From Methylocella sp. (GTDB taxonomy: Bacteria; Pseudomonadota; Alphaproteobacteria; Rhizobiales; Beijerinckiaceae): a stretch of DNA of 64,000 nt. Below the pieces are notes generated by a model. That model was not told the DNA's origin. It ran no database searches and saw only the letters and a program-made list of their open reading frames with translations. A program made the translations under genes and the position numbers. The stretch covers positions 2,088,501-2,152,500 of the forward strand of contig JBBCGG010000001.1 of the NCBI GenBank assembly GCA_037200525.1, in the 5' to 3' direction. Within the stretch, counting starts at the first letter, position 1. Each line of letters begins with the position of its first letter. Positions 13,995 to 23,588 of this stretch are shown here, piece after piece.

Positions 13995-14658
13995 TTGGCG
14001 AGACCGGTTGGATCTAAAAATAAATCGAAGAATGGAGCGGCCGCGGCGCCGAAGTCTCCGAAGAAGGCGACCGCGCGCGAGCCCCGGGTGCCGGACATCG
14101 GCCATAACAGCGGCGAGCCGCTGACTGATGAGCAACAGCAGGCGCTCCATTTTCAACACACCAAAAAAATACGAGACCGCGCTCGCGGCGAAGAAGAAGT
14201 CCGACGCTGATTTCAAGAACGTCTGCAAGGCTGCCACCGCTGATCTGGGCAAGAGAGCGGTCGACAATATCAAGCTTGGCCTCGAGCTGAAAACTCCCGA
14301 AGGCGAGGCCCGCCTCAAGGAAGCGATGGCGTCTCAAATCATGGTCGCGCGCTGGTCCGGTCTGCCGGTCGGGCACATGGACGACATGTTTCCCACGGAC
14401 CGCACCCCGATTAACGAGCGCACACGCGCCGATGGCAAGCGCGCCGGTCTCGCCGGCGAATCCTGCAATCCTCCGCGCCATCTGACGGGCACGCTCATCT
14501 CCGAATGGACGGCTGGCCACGCCGAAGGGCAGGCGGTCAATCTCTCGGCCATCAGGCAGAAGCCTGCGGAGGATGATGACGCTGATCTGCGGCCCGGTTT
14601 CATGCGGCGCGATGATCCCCTTGCGGATGTCGACCAAGCCCAAGGTGATTTTCACTAA
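13995..14658 (+). CDS. Conserved phage protein with Rmf/CrpP-like motif, frameshifted
   Basis: Starts TTG 13995 after AGGAGAG (MARPVGSKNKSKNG). The first frame ends in HFQHTKK at an A7 run (14163-14169). Dropping one A continues into KYETALAAKKKSDADFKNVCKAA and runs to 14658, about 220 residues. The C-terminal part (DGKRAGLAGESCNPP...WTAGHAEGQAV) resembles the ribosome-modulation-factor/CrpP motif (G..A...G.....P......W..G...G). This architecture is common in Rhizobiales phages. Its function in them is unknown; ribosome binding would be inference. Confidence 0.75.
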
Positions 14659-15228
14659 TGGTCATCCTGGCTCTTGATTTGGCGGAAAAGTGCGGATGGG
14701 GCGCCGGGCTCAATGCCCGAGTCCGGTTCCGTCCAACTGATCAAATCTGGCGCGCCGGTGAAAGATCTTCCGGCCGCTGGAGCTGCGTTCGTTCGGCGCC
14801 TTATCAAGACCTACGAGCCGTCATTGATCGTGCGAGAGGCTCCGCTGCCTCCGCGATTCAACGGGTTCAGCAACACCAAAACCTTTGTTTCCCAGCATTT
14901 TCTCCACGGCGCCGTCATCGCCATCGCGGGCTTTTATGGCGTCGATGACGTCGACGCTGATGTGACGACGTGGAGAAAATTCTTCTGTGGCCGGTCGACC
15001 GCGAACCCGGCGAGCAAGCGCGGCGTAATGAAATCATCCCGTCAGAAGACAGAAGACCGGACCGCGAATAAGGCCATGGTTCTGCATCGGGCGAAGCTGC
15101 TCGGCTATCTGCCGATAGGGTGCGAGGACACCGATAGGGCCGATGCGTGCGGTATTTGGGAATTCGGCTGCGGAACGTATGGCCGCGCAGCGCCGGCGCC
15201 TCTCGTTATGTATGAGGCGTGCGCATGA
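14658..15228 (+). CDS. RuvC-like nuclease-fold protein, frameshifted
   Basis: ATG 14658 reads MVILALDLAEKCGWG, the first RuvC/RNase-H strand with a catalytic-type Asp. The frame breaks at a GGGG (14698-14701). Removing one G gives CGWAPGSMPESGSVQLI, continuing through FVRRLIKTYEPSLIVREAPLP (second acidic strand), NTKTFVSQHFLHGAV, VTTWRKFF and CEDTDRADACGIWEFGCG (Asp pair). The order Asp...Glu...D..DA fits a Holliday-junction resolvase of the RuvC superfamily, as in several phage replication operons. The total is about 190 residues. Stop overlaps the methyltransferase ATG. Confidence 0.82.
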
Positions 15229-15862
15229 TGGCCGAAGTCGTCCAAATCGCAACCCGCGCCAAAGCTGCCCACGTCTGGGAGCGCAGCGAAGATGAATGGT
15301 ATGTCGAACCAGAAATCTGCACCGCCGCGCTTTTGCGTTGCGAACGGTTCATAGGCCATATCTGGGATCCGGCTTGCGGCGGCGGCAACATCCTCAGGGC
15401 TGCTTCGGCCAATGGATATCAGTTCCAGCTCGTGGGGACCGATATTAAGCAGCGCGGCGATCGCGCATTCTGGTTCCGCGGCGAGCAAGATTTCCTGAAC
15501 TGGGCTGGTCAGCCGCTCGCCCAAAATATCGCCATGAATCCTCCTTTCGGCCGCGGGGTTTTGGCGGAGGCCTTTATTCGCAAGGCGCTCGATATCGCCG
15601 TCGGCAAGGTCGCGGTCTTTGTCGATCTGCGCTTTCTTGGCGGCGCCGGGCGCGCGGCGGGGCTGTGGAACGACAATCCACCCGATCGCATATGGATGTC
15701 ACCCCGCGTCCGTCCTGCCCGCCGGGAGCCTACCTTGAAGCCGGCAATAAGGCCGGCGGCGGGACCGCCGATTATGTCTGGCTGGTGTGGGACATGACCA
15801 CGCCTTTTCGCGGCACGTCCTGGGATTGGCTTTCGACCACACCCGCTGGAGATGCGCAATGA
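15225..15862 (+). CDS. DNA methyltransferase, frameshifted near the C-terminus
   Basis: Motif I DPACGGGNILRAA (about residue 50) binds S-adenosylmethionine and NPPFGRG (about residue 105) is the catalytic motif IV of N6-adenine/N4-cytosine enzymes. After RIWM (about 15696) the frame goes off; one missing base restores VTPRPSCPPGAYLEAG, NKAGGGTADYVWLVWDM and TTPFRGTSWDWL to the stop at 15860-15862, which overlaps the next ATG. About 212 residues in the restored frame. It may protect phage DNA or affect gene control; there is no partner restriction gene. Confidence 0.85.
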
Positions 15863-16200
15863 CGGCGCATAAAATGATCCGCGAGCCTCTTCCCGCGCGT
15901 CGCCGCGCTGAACTCGTGACCCTCGATGTCAACGGGTCGCCTTTCTATGAAGTAGGCATCGGTCGCTATGACGACGGCCGCCTGGCGGAAGTTTTCATCA
16001 GCTGCGTTCGTCCCACCAGCGAATCGGCGGAAGTCGCCCGCGACGCCGCTGTGCTGATTTCTATAGCCCTGCAGTTTGGGGTTCCTGTCGAAACCATGCA
16101 AGGCGCCATCACACGCGTCTCCGATGGCTCCGCTGCGTCGATTATCGGTCGCGTTCTTGACCTTTTAGATGGACGAAAGCCGCCAGCGCAGGACCGCTAG
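15859..16200 (+). CDS. TSCPD-domain protein
   Basis: ATG 15859 is coupled to the methyltransferase stop. 113 residues with DGRLAEVFISCVRP, ESAEVARDAAVLISIALQFGVPVETM and VSDGSAASIIGRVLDLL, the pattern of the TSCPD domain found at the C-terminus of class II ribonucleotide reductases and as stand-alone phage proteins. The true cysteine-bearing TSCPD tail is not present. Role unknown; it has been seen repeatedly beside phage methyltransferases, so nucleotide or DNA metabolism is a reasonable guess. Confidence 0.7.
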   Translation: MTAHKMIREPLPARRRAELVTLDVNGSPFYEVGIGRYDDGRLAEVFISCVRPTSESAEVARDAAVLISIALQFGVPVETMQGAITRVSDGSAASIIGRVLDLLDGRKPPAQDR

Positions 16201-16243
16201 CGGCTTTCTCGACAACCATCCTCCCGAACGAGGCGGTAAATCT

Positions 16244-16309
16244 ATGATCAACTTCAGCGAAATATTCACGGGCGTCAATCGGTCCTCGATCGAGGAGGGC
16301 GCAAAATGA
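16244..16309 (+). CDS. Micro-ORF, 21 aa, leader to DnaA-like gene
   Basis: MINFSEIFTGVNRSSIEEGAK preceded by GAGGCGG and ending in ATGA overlap with the next start. Too short to classify; likely serves to couple translation. Confidence 0.35.
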   Translation: MINFSEIFTGVNRSSIEEGAK

Positions 16310-16872
16310 CGATGCTTCCCCAAGAGACTTCATCGGGCGAAAGCCTGCTTGAACAAATCGTGGCGCGCCGGCGAGAGTTGCGGGCGAAATTCTTTCCACC
16401 ACGTCATGTCGTTGAACGCATGGAGCGCGAACGCGCCGAGACCAAAGAGCGCGCTCGTTTGGCGGCCGAAGAGGAGCGTGAGCAGCTTCGCCGCGCCGAG
16501 AAAGCTGCGGAGGCCGATCGGATGGTGAGGGTTTGGAAGGAAAAAAACCCAGATACATCCATGATCGAGGTTTTCACCCCCTTCAGAGACTTGGTGAATG
16601 CCGTCAGCGGCTTCTATGGCCTTTCAGAGTCTGACCTTGCCGGTCCATCTCAATGCGCTCAAGTCGTGTTGGCCCGACAGGTTGCCACGCTCCTCTGCCG
16701 CGAAGAACTCAGATATTCGCTTACGAAGATCGGCGTGAAATTCAATCGGGATCATACGACCGTCGGCCACTCGGTCGAAAAGATCGTTCAACGAATTGCT
16801 GTCGATCCAGAGTTCGCCGCGGCCGTTGACGCCATCCGCCAGGAGATTGGAGAGCGCCGCAATGTCCGGTAA
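16306..16872 (+). CDS. DnaA domain-IV-like protein
   Basis: 188 residues. After a helical Arg/Glu-rich N-terminus (ERAETKERARLAAEEEREQLRR, about 45-70) comes a Bac_DnaA_C domain: DLVNAVSGFYGLSESDLAGPS, ARQVATLLCREEL, SLTKIGVKFNRDHTTVGHSVEKI. The RDHTTV segment is the signature that contacts DnaA boxes. There is no AAA+ domain, so it is a DNA-binding module only and could recruit replication proteins to the phage origin or bind DnaA boxes competitively. Its stop overlaps the next gene by 11 bases. Confidence 0.88.
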   Translation: MTMLPQETSSGESLLEQIVARRRELRAKFFPPRHVVERMERERAETKERARLAAEEEREQLRRAEKAAEADRMVRVWKEKNPDTSMIEVFTPFRDLVNAVSGFYGLSESDLAGPSQCAQVVLARQVATLLCREELRYSLTKIGVKFNRDHTTVGHSVEKIVQRIAVDPEFAAAVDAIRQEIGERRNVR

Positions 16873-17080
16873 GCCCGAATTCTCTGCCGAGGAAGAGCGC
16901 CGGCGCGAAGTGTCCGACGAGCTTCTGCAGGAATATTCTCTTTACCTAATCCGAGCCCAGAGCACGAGTAAGGCCGAAGATTGGGTTGAGGCTGGCAAGG
17001 CCTTCGACCGCTTCAATGACGCCTTGATGGCTTGCTCGTCGTGGAGCCCGTTCAAGGCTTCGGTTCCCGTTACATTCTGA
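16862..17080 (+). CDS. Small helical phage protein, 72 aa
   Basis: ATG 16862 (MSGKPEFSAEEERRREV) overlaps the DnaA-like stop. Helical and acidic (DELLQEYSLYLIRAQSTSKAEDWVEAGKAFDRF). No family recognised. Confidence 0.55.
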   Translation: MSGKPEFSAEEERRREVSDELLQEYSLYLIRAQSTSKAEDWVEAGKAFDRFNDALMACSSWSPFKASVPVTF

Positions 17081-17096
17081 AGGGGTGGAGATCGTC

Positions 17097-17153
17097 ATGA
17101 ACGACGCGGGTAAACTCGATTTCGGCGCTGATGACATCGAGGGGATGGAATGA
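17097..17153 (+). CDS. Micro-ORF, 18 aa
   Basis: MNDAGKLDFGADDIEGME, preceded by GGGGTGGAG and ending by ATGA overlap with the next gene. Supported only by spacing. Confidence 0.3.
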   Translation: MNDAGKLDFGADDIEGME

Positions 17154-17389
17154 GGGAGCGGGTGACAAACGCGCGAGCCCGAAAGGTCGTCGCATGCATT
17201 ATTGAAACGCTCGATAGGCGGGTTCCGTGTGAAAGCCTACCATATCTTGCTTGGTGTGCTGCCGCGCGCCGGATTTTGTGTCCGAGTCTCGGGCTCAAGC
17301 CATTTGAAAGCCGCGCAGAAGCCTGCCGGTGGCTTCGTGGAATGGCCGAAGAATTCCTATCGGCGACATCTAGCGAGGCCGCCGCATGA
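17150..17389 (+). CDS. Hypothetical phage protein, 79 aa
   Basis: Begins MRERVTNARARKVVACIIETLDRR. Helical, with two Cys-containing segments (YLAWCAAARRILCPSLGL). Coupled on both sides (ATGA upstream and a four-base overlap downstream). Unknown role. Confidence 0.5.
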   Translation: MRERVTNARARKVVACIIETLDRRVPCESLPYLAWCAAARRILCPSLGLKPFESRAEACRWLRGMAEEFLSATSSEAAA

Positions 17390-17622
17390 GCCGAGCGCCC
17401 GCGCCCATGCGCCATTCAATAACTGCCCAAAAGACCGCCGTGGATCGGCAGATCGAGCTCCTCGGCCGCCTCGGGCATCGCCAGGCCGGCTATGCGACGG
17501 AATCCGTCTTCGAGCTCCATCTCGACCAGTTGCGCGCCGCCGCGAAAACGATGACGTGGCTAGAAGCCAACGAAGCCGATATCCGCGCCGGTCTGGCGAC
17601 AGTGAAGGTGCTCGGAAAATGA
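17386..17622 (+). CDS. Hypothetical phage protein, 78 aa
   Basis: MSRAPAPMRHSITAQKTAVDRQIELLGRL, a helical small protein (HLDQLRAAAKTMTWLEANEADIRAGL). Stop overlaps the DUF1376 gene start. Unknown role in the replication operon. Confidence 0.55.
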   Translation: MSRAPAPMRHSITAQKTAVDRQIELLGRLGHRQAGYATESVFELHLDQLRAAAKTMTWLEANEADIRAGLATVKVLGK

Positions 17623-18372
17623 GTCCTCCCTGGATGCCACTTTATATTGCCGATACCGAGCATCTCTGCGCGGCCGAGAGCGGCGCTTACATGCACCTTA
17701 TCATGCATTATTGGCAGCGCGGAAAGCTTCCCATCGAAGATCGCTTTCTGGCCCGCATCGCGCGCATGTCCGATCGCGAATGGGCGAAGGCGAAGCCGAC
17801 GATTGCAGCGTTCTTTGGGGCCGATTGGTCTCATAAACGCATCGATTCCGAGCTGGAAAAGGCCGCGCGAAAATCCGATGCACGCGCCGAATGTGGATCT
17901 CGTGGAGGAACTGTTAAAGCACTGAAAACAAAAGAGACGACAATAGCAAAAGCCACTATTTTGCCAGACCAAAATCTTAGCAAAACGGAAGCAAAAGCCC
18001 TAGCATCTTTCTTCACAACCAGATTCACAGCCAGATAAAGGAAGAAAGAAAGATGCCGGCCCGCCGCTTCGCGACGGCATTTTTCAAGATCTTCTGGTCG
18101 CCGTCGACAGGCCTATGGCTGCAGCGCCAACCCAGGAGGCTGATCTATTCCGGCGAGGAAAAGAAATCCTCGGGCCGAGCGGCGGCGGCATGATCACAAA
18201 ACTGCTGAAAGCCAAGTCCGGCAACGTCAATCTTGCGAGGGCCGCCCTTGAGACGGCGGCCACCAAACACGATGCCCGCGAGTACGTCGCCGCAACAATC
18301 CGCGGCTCGCCTGAGGCCAAGTCTGAGGCAGAACGAAAAGCTGAGCTTCGAGCTCGCGGCGACGCCTGGTGA
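17619..18372 (+). CDS. DUF1376/YdaU-like replication protein, frameshifted
   Basis: ATG 17619 reads MSPPWMPLYIADTEHLCAAESGAYMHLIMHYW, the DUF1376 signature of phage replication-initiator-like proteins, then LARIARMSDREWAKAKPTIAAFF. The frame ends at 18038 after ALASFF. Removing one T at 18008-18010 gives ASSSQPDSQPDKGRKK and joins a second domain (EADLFRRGKEILGPSGGGMITKLLKAKSGNVNLARAALETAA) ending at 18372, about 250 residues. The bipartite form is usual in alphaproteobacterial phages, so the shift is not ancestral. Probably initiates replication together with the primase-helicase downstream. Confidence 0.82.
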
Positions 18373-18378
18373 CCGCAA

Positions 18379-20026
18379 ATGCAAACAATCTCCGAAATCC
18401 TTCAAAACCACCGAATTTCTCTGAGGCGCCAAGGACATGGAAACCATCGAACGACCTGCCCGAAATGCAGCGCCACCCGCCGAAAGAAACACGACGCGTG
18501 CCTCTCCGTCTCGATCGACGGGAAGGGCATCCAGTGGAGCTGTTGGCACTGCGGCTGGGATGGCGGCGAATTCTTCGACAACGATTTCCACCGAGGCGGT
18601 GGCGTGGGCCAAAACGCGGCGCCTCAGCCGGGAGACCTTGGAGCGTCTCGGCGTCGCCTCCGGTACAGCGTTTTACCCTGAACTGGGGCGCAAAAGCGAA
18701 GGGTTGTTTTTCAGATATCCCGATGGCTGGAAATCGCGGTCGATCCCCGAAAAGGCTTTCGTCGCTGGCAAAGGGTTCAAGCTTTCGTTTTGGAACATCG
18801 ATCGCGTGATCGCCGCGGCCCCCGCTCGCGTCTACATCGTCGAGGGCGAGTTGGACGTCCTTGCGCTGGTGGAGGCAGGGGTTTCGCCCGACGCCGTGCT
18901 CTCTGTTCCGAACGGCGCAAAAGAGCGCCCTGCCGACGCGCCTGAAACCCAGAAAGGATATGAATACGTCGACGAGGCGCTGAGCGCTGGTCTGAATCGG
19001 GCGAAGGAATTCGTTTGGTGCGGGGATAGCGATGGGCCCGGTCTGTCGCTCCGCGCCGACATGGTGCGGCTGCTCGGTGCCGCCAGATTCCATTTCATCA
19101 ACTGGCCGGAGGGCTGCAAAGACGCAAACGACATGCTGATCACCGATGGCCCCGCCGCGGTGAGGAGCTTGGTTGAGGAGGGGTCTTTGCCTTGGCCCGT
19201 GGCCGGCCTTTACCTGATGTCGGAGCTCCCTGAGCCCGCGCCGCTGACCCTATGGAGCCCAGGCTTCCCCGAATGGGAGAGCAAGGTAATGCTGGCGCCG
19301 CGGACACTGTCAGTCGTCACCGGCCACCCCGGCCACGGCAAGAGCGCTCTTTGGGCGCAAATATGGTTCAATGTCGTTCGGGAATATGGCCTCAAAATAT
19401 GCGTCGCATCGTTCGAGACACGCCCAAAACCGCATCTGCGCCGGTGGCTTCGAACGTTTTATTGCGGCGGCCTTGAGAAAAATTTAGCCGAGGCCGAAAT
19501 AATTGCCGCCGACGCTTGGATTGACGAGCATTATTTATTCGTCGCGCACCCCGAGCAAAAGCCGACGCTGGAATGGTTTCTTAGCATGGCCGAGGTGGCT
19601 GTAATTCGGCACGGCGTTAAAATTATTCAGGTGGATCCCTGGAATCGGTTGGAGGGCGCGCGCCAGAGGGGCGAGAGCGAAACTGAATATATCGGCCGCT
19701 GCCTCATCGCGTTTCATTCCTTCGTCAACGATCTCAATTGCCACGGGCAGATATTGGCGCATCCGGCGAAAATGGAAGGGCCTCGCCGCGGCACGGCGCC
19801 GGGGTTGGAGGATATTTCGGGGAGCAAAAATTGGGAAAATATGGTGGACCAGGGATTCGTGGTTCATCGCCACGAAATATTCGACGGCGGAAACCGAAAA
19901 ACCGAAGCGGTTCTTTACCAGCGTAAGGCCCGGTTCGAGGAATTGGGGTTCCCCTGCAAATTAAATCTGAATTATTCTCTTAATATAGGACGATATGTTT
20001 CGACAGATTATGGCGACGCGCCCTAG
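18379..20026 (+). CDS. Primase-helicase (zinc ribbon, TOPRIM, RecA-like), frameshifted
   Basis: From ATG 18379 the first frame carries a zinc ribbon (CPKCSATRRKKHDACLSV then WSCWHCGWDGG). Near 18560-18600 sense passes to the +1 frame, open to 20026: SRETLERLGVASGTAFYP; TOPRIM motifs VYIVEGELDVLAL and FVWCGDSDGPG; then a RecA/DnaB-like helicase with Walker A GHPGHGKSALW and Walker B KIIQVDPWNRLE, plus LAHPAKMEG and GSKNWENMVDQGFVV. Organisation is that of T7 gp4-type primase-helicases, about 548 residues. It should prime and unwind at the phage fork. The split removes the zinc domain from the TOPRIM half. Confidence 0.88.
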
Positions 20027-20237
20027 AAGCTGTTGAAGATTTCGCAGGCCTTGACGTTCTGGCTTTCGGCGGATCAACGCTTGAGGCAATATGGACAGGT
20101 GAAAGGCTCGCGGACTTCTGACGGGGTCGGGGACCCTCGGATAACGCGAAGATCGGATCAGTCGCGGGCGCCCTCAGGCGGGGTTGTGAAAGCTGTCAAT
20201 CCGATCGCGCCCCCAATAAATTGAAGAGTTTCTGGCA
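20027..20237. other. Short region after the replication gene
   Basis: A frame in the first 95 bases encodes ALEAVEDFAGLDVLAF and STLEAIWTGERLADF before a TGA near 20122; it has no acceptable start and may be the remnant of another gene. The rest shows no gene. Confidence 0.35.
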
Positions 20238-20489
20238 TCACTTGATCCCTGCGTCTATCATGGCGTGCCAAATAGCCAGCCAATTGTCAGAATGGTCGAT
20301 ATCAAGGATTGCCGCTCTCATCGCTCGGCTCGGCTCGCGCATGCATCCGATTAACTCGCGCGCTCTGTCCCGATATGCTTCTGCCAAACCGAGTGCCTCG
20401 AAATTCTTCTCGTCCGGCAAATGCGCCCCTTCGAGAGGATATTCCTGGATGAAAAGCGCCCATGCAACGCGCTCAACCATCTCGCTCAT
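20238..20489 (-). CDS. Small phage protein, 83 aa
   Basis: ATG 20489 (MSEMVERVAWALFIQEYP) overlaps the upstream stop as ATGA. Reads helical with the motif MREPSRAMRAAILDIDHSDNWLAIWHAMIDAGIK, a recurrent C-terminal pattern (W..MIDAAL type) in small alphaproteobacterial phage proteins. It is transcribed against the surrounding operon, as a lysogeny or moron gene might be. Confidence 0.65.
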   Translation of the reverse strand: MSEMVERVAWALFIQEYPLEGAHLPDEKNFEALGLAEAYRDRARELIGCMREPSRAMRAAILDIDHSDNWLAIWHAMIDAGIK

Positions 20490-20644
20490 TGCAGAATCCC
20501 CAACCATACGAAGACGATCAACCAACCAAGTCCAAAGATGGGGATTCCCCACGAGGCAAAGCGCTTGTTTCGGCTGGTTCCTAAAAGGAGCACAATGAAA
20601 GACACCAAGAAAGAAAACGCAATTGTATTGTCATCAACACTCAT
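20486..20644 (-). CDS. Two-helix membrane micropeptide, 52 aa
   Basis: MSVDDNTIAFSFLVSFIVLLLGTSRNKRFASW then IPIFGLGWLIVFVWLGILQ: two transmembrane helices joined by a basic loop. Starts at 20644 (frame open to 20695) and is coupled to 20489. Holin-like in shape but located far from the lysis genes; role unknown. Confidence 0.5.
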   Translation of the reverse strand: MSVDDNTIAFSFLVSFIVLLLGTSRNKRFASWGIPIFGLGWLIVFVWLGILQ

Positions 20645-21008
20645 GTCTATTCCAGAGGCACTTCGTGTAGCGACGCCATCGGGCAACCCAGACACGGCCT
20701 TTTGATGCTAGAGCTTAAAATACCGACTGTGACAGGACCGTTTCTATTTGAGAGAAAATGGTTTCCGACGTAGCAATCCGGATGTCGGGGGGTGTTGGGG
20801 GTCACCGCCGCGCCCTGATGGGATCACGCCTGTGGGTGCATCATCGGCGCCGCGCCTGTTCGGTTTTTTCAGTTTTGCACTGGTGGATCGATTAAGATAA
20901 CGGGCGCGGCGCCGGTTGGATGGGCCGCCTCTCGCGGTGCGCCCTCAATTGTGCGATCATCTGCAAATCACCTACCCGCACGAATAATCGAGAACGACCG
21001 GTGGCGGC
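20645..21008. other. Intergenic region upstream of the terminase genes
   Basis: No gene is seen. It contains G-rich and palindromic stretches (for example GGCGCCGCGCC near 20848 and GGCGCGGCGCC near 20907) and lies directly before the small terminase subunit, where packaging sites and the late promoter are often placed. That assignment is positional inference only. Confidence 0.35.
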
Positions 21009-21440
21009 ATGACGCGCAAGCCCTCTCCCAGCAAAAAAGCCAGATCCAAAGCGTTGCCCGCAAAGGCTAAGGCTGTTTCCGCTGCTGGACGCCCGTCGAC
21101 TTATTCCGAAGCCATCGTCGAGCATATCTGCGCGGAGCTGATAAATGGCAGAAGCCTCCGGCAAATCTGTATCGACGAGGGAATGCCAGTGCGTTGGTTG
21201 GAGCGATATGACGATTTCGCCGCCAAGTACGCGCGCGCGAGAGAGTTACAGGCCGATTTTATGGACGACAAAATTCTCGAGTTAGCGGACAATTGCACGG
21301 CGGCGACGGCGCGGGCTGATCGCGTGAAACTCGCTGCCTACCAATGGCGGGCATCCAAACTGAAACCCAAGAAATACGGCGATAAGGTCGAACTCGAGCA
21401 CGGTTGCACCGTGGGCGTGAAGTTCATCATTGAGGGCTGA
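21009..21440 (+). CDS. terS: Terminase small subunit
   Basis: 143 residues. A basic N-terminus (KPSPSKKARSKALPAKAKA) is followed by GRPSTYSEAIVEHICAELINGRSLRQICIDEGMP, the helix-turn-helix start of the small-terminase (terminase_5/YfdR-type) family, then KYARARELQADFMDDKILELADN, ADRVKLAAYQWRASKLKPKKYGDKVEL. The small subunit recognises pac/cos DNA and regulates the large subunit. The middle (MPVRWLERYDDF) seems a few residues shorter than usual between the two halves. The large subunit follows after two small ORFs. Confidence 0.9.
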   Translation: MTRKPSPSKKARSKALPAKAKAVSAAGRPSTYSEAIVEHICAELINGRSLRQICIDEGMPVRWLERYDDFAAKYARARELQADFMDDKILELADNCTAATARADRVKLAAYQWRASKLKPKKYGDKVELEHGCTVGVKFIIEG

Positions 21441-21494
21441 CGTCTTCCTGGGGAAGTTGAAAGTTTCGGTGCCCCAAAGTCTTGCTCTGATGAG

Positions 21495-21815
21495 ATGACG
21501 CGCGCAATTCTAGTCCCCATGGCTGAGCGCAAAGCGTATGTGGATCCGTTCCCCAATCTAGGACGGCGATCTCTGTTTGCTCCATTGGGAGCTGCGTCCG
21601 GCGCAATCGCCCGCGAGCCAGATCGCATCGACGCGGCGAAGCAAACGCTCACAAAGGCCGAGAGCGTTACGAAACCTCCCAAAGCAAACGTAACGCCGGC
21701 GCCGAGCAAACGTAACGCTGGCGGCCGAGCGCGGGAACACGAGACGCCGGCGCAGCGCCAGAAAGCTTATCGTGAGCGCAAGGCAGCTGAGAAAGCCGAG
21801 AAAGGTGAAGCATGA
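21495..21815 (+). CDS. Hypothetical basic protein between terminase genes, 106 aa
   Basis: MTRAILVPMAERKAYVDPF. The C-terminal third (REHETPAQRQKAYRERKAAEKAEKGEA) is a charged helix. Probably a real small phage gene, since its end is followed by other short coupled frames. No family recognised. Confidence 0.5.
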   Translation: MTRAILVPMAERKAYVDPFPNLGRRSLFAPLGAASGAIAREPDRIDAAKQTLTKAESVTKPPKANVTPAPSKRNAGGRAREHETPAQRQKAYRERKAAEKAEKGEA

Positions 21816-21840
21816 TCAACGAAGATGATGTGTCGGAGGT

Positions 21841-22014
21841 ATGGGGGCCAAGGCCGTGAAATGCGGGTTAACGAAGTTCGAAAATCAATTGCTCGATCAA
21901 TTTCGGCGCCCTTCTCTGAGGGTGCGCCGGCCGGCCCTGAAGGTGGCGCCGCTGAAGCAGTGGCTTCGAAGCCGAGCCAAGGTGAGGCCGAAGCGCGAAG
22001 GGGCCAAGCCGTGA
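21841..22014 (+). CDS. Small basic protein, 57 aa
   Basis: ATG 21841 directly after TCGGAGGT reads MGAKAVKCGLTKFENQLLD, then an Arg-rich tail. TGA at 22012-22014 overlaps a GTG that opens the frame running into the terminase. DNA-binding character is suggested by charge only. Confidence 0.4.
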   Translation: MGAKAVKCGLTKFENQLLDQFRRPSLRVRRPALKVAPLKQWLRSRAKVRPKREGAKP

Positions 22015-22169
22015 TCTATTTCATCAATGTCTATGAGGAATCCGGACTACTGATTTATGGCATGCCATGGGCCCACAAAGGTGATTGCGAGCATTCTGCG
22101 CTGTCGTTGGGAGGACGCCCGGATCATTTATCGCCTCATCGTGCGTATGAAGGCTCGATCGGCCATCTG

Positions 22170-23574
22170 ATGGAGATCCGGTACAGCTACAAGAATGCGC
22201 CGACGGTCAAGCGCTTTGCTCAAAGCGACGCCTTTATTCGTGGGCTTATGGGGCCTTTCGGCTCGGGCAAGACCTCCGGCTGCATTATAGAGATCATCAA
22301 GCGGTCGCTCGCCCAGAAACCGGGCCGCGATGGAATCCGGCGCTCCCGCTGGGGCGTGATCCGCAACACCTATTCCCAGCTGTCCGACACAACGATCAAG
22401 AGCGTCCTGCAATGGCTGCCCCCGATCCATTTCGGGACGTATAATAAATCGGACCACAATTACCTCATCACAGGCTTCGAGAACTGCTCGATAGAGATCA
22501 TGTTTCGGGCTTTGGATCGCCCTGATCAGGTCTCGAACCTCCTATCGCTCGAGTTGACCGGCGCCTGGGTCAACGAGGCGCGCGAGGTGCCGTGGGCCAT
22601 CATCGAAGCGCTGCGGCCGCGTGCGCCGCTACCCGCCGATGATTGATGGCGGTCCCACGTGGTTCGGCATCATCATGGATACCAACCCGCCGGACAGCGA
22701 TTCGAAATGGTTTAAGTTTTTCGAGGAAATGCAGCTCGCCGATGGTTTTGCCGATATTTTCAAGCAGCCGAGCGGACTGTCGCCTGAGGCCGAGAATATC
22801 CCGAATTTGCCGGGCGGCCGCGATTATTACGTCAAGCTTGCTGAGGGCAAAGATCCGGAATGGGTCAAAGTCTACGTCCACGGCGACTACGGCTTCGTCA
22901 TCGATGGCCGCCCGGTCTTCACTGAATATTCCGACCAAATCCATTGTAGGGAGGTCGTCAGCGTCGCCGGCGTGCCAATTTATCGAGGCTGGGATTTCGG
23001 GCTCACTCCTGCCTGCACCTTCAGCCAGATGACGCCAAAGGGGCAATTTATCGTCATCGACGAGCTCTGCGCCGACGATATGGGGATCGATCGCTTTTCG
23101 GACGAAGTGCTCGAGCATAGCGGCAAATACTATTCCGACGAGGAGTTTATCGACATCGGCGACCCCGCTGGCGCCGGCCGCGCGCAGACCGACGAAAAGA
23201 CGTGCTTCGATATCATGCGCGCCAAGGGCTTCGAGATCGAGCCGGGCCTGCAAACTTTGGCGATCCGTCTGGAGTCGGTCCGCAAGCCGCTCTCGATCCT
23301 CCGCAATGGCCAGCCCGGTTTTCTACTCCACCCCCGTTGCAAGAAGCTCCGCAAGGGTTTTCTCGGCGGTTACAACTATCGGCGCATGCAGACCCGCAAG
23401 GAACGCTTCGCGGATCAGCCGGATAAGAACGAATATTCGCACCCAATGGACGCGCTGCAATACGTCGCCACGCGCATATTTGGCGAGGGATTGCGAACGC
23501 CGAAGCTGCGCCCCTCTGATGACAGCGACGAATTCTTCGTTGACACTAGCCGCTCTGATGTCACCGGCTATTAG
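22170..23574 (+). CDS. terL: Terminase large subunit, frameshifted between ATPase and nuclease
   Basis: ATG 22170 begins MEIRYSYKNAPTVKRFAQS, the usual start for this family (the frame is open further upstream to a GTG at 22011). ATPase: Walker A GPFGSGKTSG near residue 35, RALDRPDQVSNLLSLELTGAWVNEAREVP (Walker B-like ELTGAWVNEA). Near 22600-22625 the frame is lost; the second frame resumes RRYPPMIDGGPTWFGIIMDTNPP, then nuclease motifs YRGWDFGLTPAC, DIGDPAG and EYSHPMDALQYVA. Together about 467 residues, the expected length. It drives DNA packaging and cuts concatemers. As written it would not give one protein. Confidence 0.9.
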
Positions 23575-23588
23575 AGGACGCGAATCAT

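Noticed and set aside
18227-19093. Minus-strand frame of 288 codons
   Set aside because: Shadow of the primase-helicase; no domain, no ribosome-binding site.
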